This document shows, in pieces, positions 6,016-8,182 of a stretch of 8,182 nt of DNA. Below the pieces are notes generated by a model. It did not search any database, was not told where the DNA came from, and was given only the letters and a program-made list of their open reading frames with translations. Every line of letters begins with the position of its first letter. The first letter of the stretch is position 1. The stretch is from an uncultured Clostridia bacterium. Its GTDB lineage: Bacteria > Bacillota > Clostridia > Christensenellales > UBA1242. The position numbers were made by a program, and so were the translations under genes. The stretch covers positions 1 to 8,182 of the forward strand of contig CALWRL010000030.1 of NCBI GenBank assembly GCA_944383945.1, written 5' to 3'.

Positions 6016-6936
6016 TTAAAACTTAGATTTTATTTCTTCAATTTCTTTTTCAAAATTGCTTGAATATGTAAAAGCCATTGTTAAATTAGAATTTGAAACA
6101 GCTGTAAATCCTGCTCTATTAATTGTGTAGTTTTCAGTTGCTGTTAAAGACATTAAATAGCCATAATTTAAATTTACTTTCATTGTAATAGCAATTGAAT
6201 TAATTTTCGGGTTGCTTCCTGCGCCCCCATTTGCACTTAAACTCTTTAAATACCCTTGCCATGCAGAACTAGCCAATGTTAATGTTAATTCGTAGTAAGC
6301 AGCTCCAGAAGTTGGTTTAACAATATTCATGTTTAATTTAGCAGAATCTTTGTTAAGATTGTATGGAATTTCGTTTGGCAATATCCCAAATTTTGCTAAA
6401 TAATCATTTAATGAATAATTAACAGAATTGTTATCATCTCTTTTTGTTGTTATTTTGTTTTGGTTAACAACAATGTAGTCAGTGTAATTTTCTCCCATGT
6501 TCAACGGAACACCCGAACCATCGGCAACAACTTTAACATAAGAATTTCCACCAATGTTATAAATTTCTTTATACATTTTTTGAATTCCGCCTTGATTAAA
6601 GGTTGTGTCCTTAGCGTCTATAGTTTGGTTGCATATAATTCTATGGTCATATTTTTCTAAAATTTCCATAGCATAATTAAATACTGTCCAACCATTTGTT
6701 ATTATGGAATCTAATTTTGGCATGTCCGATTCATTATCGGAAGGATTGTCTGGATTATTGCCAGAAGGGTCTGAAGGATTTGTTTGATCAGAATCTTCAT
6801 TATCTGCATAAGATTGGTCTGGATCTTTCGACCCGTTAATAGCTGAATAATCAATCGTTGAAAAAACAACAGCCATGCAAATTAAAGCAAGCGTTAAGCA
6901 AACTATTATATTAAATCTTTTTTTATTAAAAACCAC
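6016..6936 (-). CDS. Exported or anchored protein, downstream paralog
   Basis: I do not recognise the family. The 306 residues begin with a basic stretch (NKKRF) and a hydrophobic segment at about 9-28, acting as signal anchor or signal peptide. Then comes a low-complexity acidic linker at 36-71 rich in D, N, S and P with NPSD-type repeats, and a soluble domain of about 235 residues. Blocks shared with the gene at 7035-7979 are PKLD (73-76) with TNGW, EIYN, EIPY (189-192), YYEL (214-217), SAW (224-226), PKINSI (243-248), SxTATENYT ending at 271, and a final EKEIEEIK helix. The alternating strand pattern suggests a beta-sheet domain. Cys20 lies in the hydrophobic stretch but the residues before it (A-L-I) do not form a lipobox. 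GTG is the start, supported by AGGAGAG at 6941-6947. It has its own promoter, and the 3' end abuts the convergent gene. Confidence 0.9.
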   Translation of the reverse strand: MVFNKKRFNIIVCLTLALICMAVVFSTIDYSAINGSKDPDQSYADNEDSDQTNPSDPSGNNPDNPSDNESDMPKLDSIITNGWTVFNYAMEILEKYDHRIICNQTIDAKDTTFNQGGIQKMYKEIYNIGGNSYVKVVADGSGVPLNMGENYTDYIVVNQNKITTKRDDNNSVNYSLNDYLAKFGILPNEIPYNLNKDSAKLNMNIVKPTSGAAYYELTLTLASSAWQGYLKSLSANGGAGSNPKINSIAITMKVNLNYGYLMSLTATENYTINRAGFTAVSNSNLTMAFTYSSNFEKEIEEIKSKF

Positions 6937-6940
6937 AAAT

Positions 6941-6947
6941 CTCTCCT
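6941..6947 (-). promoter_or_regulatory. Ribosome binding site for a GTG start
   Basis: AGGAGAG on the minus strand lies 4 nt upstream of the GTG at 6936. No ATG in the same frame has a comparable site, so GTG is the start. Confidence 0.8.
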
Positions 6948-6978
6948 AAATTTTCATCTCTAGTAATCTTTCGCGTAT

Positions 6979-7006
6979 ATAATAACATATTTATTCATAA
7001 AGTCAA
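6979..7006 (-). promoter_or_regulatory. Promoter of the downstream paralog
   Basis: TTGACT (7001-7006) and TATTAT (6979-6984) are separated by 16 nt, with TGT directly before the -10 forming an extended -10 element. The start would be near 6972, leaving about 36 nt before the GTG at 6936. No strong terminator separates the two paralogs, so readthrough from the upstream gene is also possible. Confidence 0.7.
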
Positions 7007-7034
7007 ACAAAATTGCATAATTATTCATTTTTCT

Positions 7035-7979
7035 TTATAATCCGATTTTATTTCTTATGTCTTCAATTTCGTTTTCATTATTCGAAAAATAGTCATATTT
7101 CATTTGAACAGTTCCAGAACAATTAACATCAACTTTTATTCCATTATATTCATATACAACTGTGTAATTTTCGGAAGCAACAACCGACATGAATGTTCCA
7201 TAAGTTTTGCTAATTTTTGCTGTTACAGTAATAGAATTAATTTTAGGTAATTGATTAACACCTATTTCATCTTGAACAACTTTTTGATAAATTTCCCAAG
7301 CTTTTGAATTTAAAACAAAGTTAATTTCATAATAATTTTTATTAGGATCACTGTTGAAATAAGCAGAGCTAACTGTGTCTGGTGTAATTATGTAAGGAAT
7401 TTCGTAAGTCATTATAAGTTTTTCTTTTTTGTAATCATCAATAGGCCTTTTGCTTCCAGGCGTGTAAACATTTCCATCTTTTAAATTAAACAATGAATAA
7501 GATATGAAGTTCTTGCCATCACCCAAATCTATCATGCCACCCAGAACTGATATATCCGTTTTAGCATTATTAATAACATAAACTTCATCTATATTGTTAT
7601 AAATTTCCCTATTTATTGAAGCTTTAACATTAACTTTGATTCCCATGGCTTCCGCATTGCCATTTGTTATTTGTGAAAATAAAACTTTACTTTTGTATTT
7701 AGAATCCATTTCTAAAGCTTTATACCATGCAGTCCATGCATTTGTTAACTTAATATCTAATTTTGGAATTTCATTTCCATCAGATGGATTTTCTCCACCT
7801 TCACTTCCATCTCCTTCATTATCTCCGCCTTCACCGCCATCAATAATTGTGTCATCACCATCGGCATCCGTCGAACCAATTGCCCCATTAAAATTAACAT
7901 TAGAAAGACCAACAGTTAAACAAATTAAAACAACTGTCAAAATAAACATAAAATTAAACTTTCTTTTATTAAATTTCAC
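7035..7979 (-). CDS. Exported or anchored protein, upstream paralog
   Basis: The function is not recognised. The 314-residue product has the same architecture as its downstream neighbour: basic NKRKF, a hydrophobic segment at about 9-26, an acidic linker at 36-70 made almost wholly of G, E, D and N, then the paralogous domain. Shared blocks are PKLD (72-75) with TNAW (79-82), EIYN, EIPY (193-196), YYEI (216-219), AW (227-228), PKINSI (245-250), SENYT (269-273) and the terminal ENEIEDIRNK helix. One Cys (C20) lies in the hydrophobic segment and another in VNCSG near 287. The linker differs from the neighbour's in composition but not in length, suggesting it is only a spacer, perhaps across the cell wall. 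The start is GTG with GAGG at 7986-7989. A consensus -35 promoter at 8016-8043 drives it. Confidence 0.9.
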   Translation of the reverse strand: MKFNKRKFNFMFILTVVLICLTVGLSNVNFNGAIGSTDADGDDTIIDGGEGGDNEGDGSEGGENPSDGNEIPKLDIKLTNAWTAWYKALEMDSKYKSKVLFSQITNGNAEAMGIKVNVKASINREIYNNIDEVYVINNAKTDISVLGGMIDLGDGKNFISYSLFNLKDGNVYTPGSKRPIDDYKKEKLIMTYEIPYIITPDTVSSAYFNSDPNKNYYEINFVLNSKAWEIYQKVVQDEIGVNQLPKINSITVTAKISKTYGTFMSVVASENYTVVYEYNGIKVDVNCSGTVQMKYDYFSNNENEIEDIRNKIGL

Positions 7980-7985
7980 GAATTA

Positions 7986-7989
7986 CCTC
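7986..7989 (-). promoter_or_regulatory. Ribosome binding site for a GTG start
   Basis: GAGG on the minus strand lies 6 nt before the GTG at 7979. It supports the non-ATG start, which is shared with the paralog. Confidence 0.7.
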
Positions 7990-8015
7990 ACGAAGTAAAT
8001 AATATATTCCAAAAT

Positions 8016-8043
8016 AATATATATTTTATTAACTGTGTGTCAA
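8016..8043 (-). promoter_or_regulatory. Promoter of the upstream paralog
   Basis: A perfect TTGACA (8038-8043) is followed after 16 nt by TATATT (8016-8021); TATTAT (8014-8019) at 18 nt is an alternative -10 in the same A/T stretch. The start would be near 8009, giving a leader of about 30 nt. The -35 begins about 17 nt after the stop of the preceding gene. Confidence 0.7.
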
Positions 8044-8059
8044 GTTTTTAACATATTTA

Positions 8060-8182
8060 TTATTTTAATAAACTTTGTTGCAATATTCTTTTCTTAACAA
8101 CTGTTTCTAATTTGCTGTTTTCGCTGTAATCTGCCTCTGCAATTTCATTGCACCTATGGTTTCCTATCAATCCATCAGCAAT
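8060..8182 (-). CDS. C-terminal 40 residues of an unidentified protein
   Basis: The minus-strand frame entering from the right edge is open for 40 codons and ends at TAA (8060-8062). The peptide begins IADGLIGNHRCNEIAEADYS and ends KKRILQQSLLK. Its composition looks like a folded cytoplasmic protein with a basic terminal helix rather than random A/T-rich translation, and codon use matches the neighbouring genes. I do not recognise the family. No clear terminator lies between this stop and the promoter at 8016-8043, so it may read into the paralog pair. Confidence 0.6.
   Translation of the reverse strand: MADGLIGNHRCNEIAEADYSENSKLETVVKKRILQQSLLK

Noticed and set aside
6870..6936. Cys20 of the paralogs as a lipoprotein lipobox
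   Set aside because: The residues before Cys are A-L-I and V-L-I; a lipobox needs a small residue directly before the Cys. The Cys also lies in the middle of the hydrophobic segment.
7005..7034. A/T-rich inverted repeat downstream of the upstream paralog
   Set aside because: Pairing covers only 4-5 bp with mismatches and lacks a solid stem, so I do not call a terminator.
7976..7994. Direct repeat TTCGTGA around the GTG start at 7979, forming a GTG-AGG-TAA mini-frame
   Set aside because: It is short enough to arise by chance. The first copy overlaps the ribosome binding site, and nothing supports translation of a three-codon frame.
7636..7998. Plus-strand frame encoding a Pro/Ser-rich peptide
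   Set aside because: It is antisense to the G/E/D-rich linker of the paralog gene, which explains the composition. It lacks a ribosome binding site and runs against a well supported gene.

Overview
The window is AT-rich (roughly 70% A+T by eye) and most likely comes from a member of the Bacillota, probably an uncultured Clostridia-like or Mollicutes-adjacent lineage. The evidence is a rimP-nusA-ylxR-infB operon in the Gram-positive arrangement, a NusA with no C-terminal acidic repeats, GGAGG-type ribosome binding sites and strong sigma-A-like promoters. Tryptophan is encoded by TGG and TGA acts as a stop, so the standard bacterial code fits. I cannot place the organism more finely from sequence alone.

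Left half (1-4070, minus strand): a translation/transcription operon read right to left. An extended -10 promoter (4043-4070) is followed by a leader of about 90 nt with a strong 12-bp hairpin (3995-4022). Then come rimP (30S maturation), nusA (elongation and termination factor), ylxR/rnpM (RNA-binding protein) and infB (IF-2, cut by the left edge in domain III). The ylxQ gene usually found between ylxR and infB is absent; ylxR and infB overlap as TAATG.

Middle (4085-6013, plus strand): a divergent promoter drives a 215-residue cysteine-bearing, beta-rich protein of unknown function, ending at a 17-bp A/T-rich terminator. A second promoter follows whose predicted transcript begins at the ATG of a HAD-superfamily hydrolase, implying a leaderless mRNA. 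Next, 28 nt downstream, is a small protein of the T4 endonuclease V-like (TIGR02328) type with Arg22/Glu23 in the catalytic positions. The last 50 bases of that gene contain a hairpin with T-tracts on both sides, which appears to terminate this operon and the convergent one.

Right part (6016-8043, minus strand): two tandem paralogous genes, each with its own promoter and a GTG start. They encode exported or membrane-anchored proteins with an N-terminal hydrophobic segment, a low-complexity acidic linker and a shared beta-rich domain that I do not recognise. At the right edge is the last 40 codons of another minus-strand gene.

Nothing here forms a recognisable defence, mobile or CRISPR system, and there are no tRNA or rRNA genes. 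The most promising unknowns are the two secreted paralogs, the 215-residue protein, the endonuclease V-like enzyme and the rimP leader hairpin.
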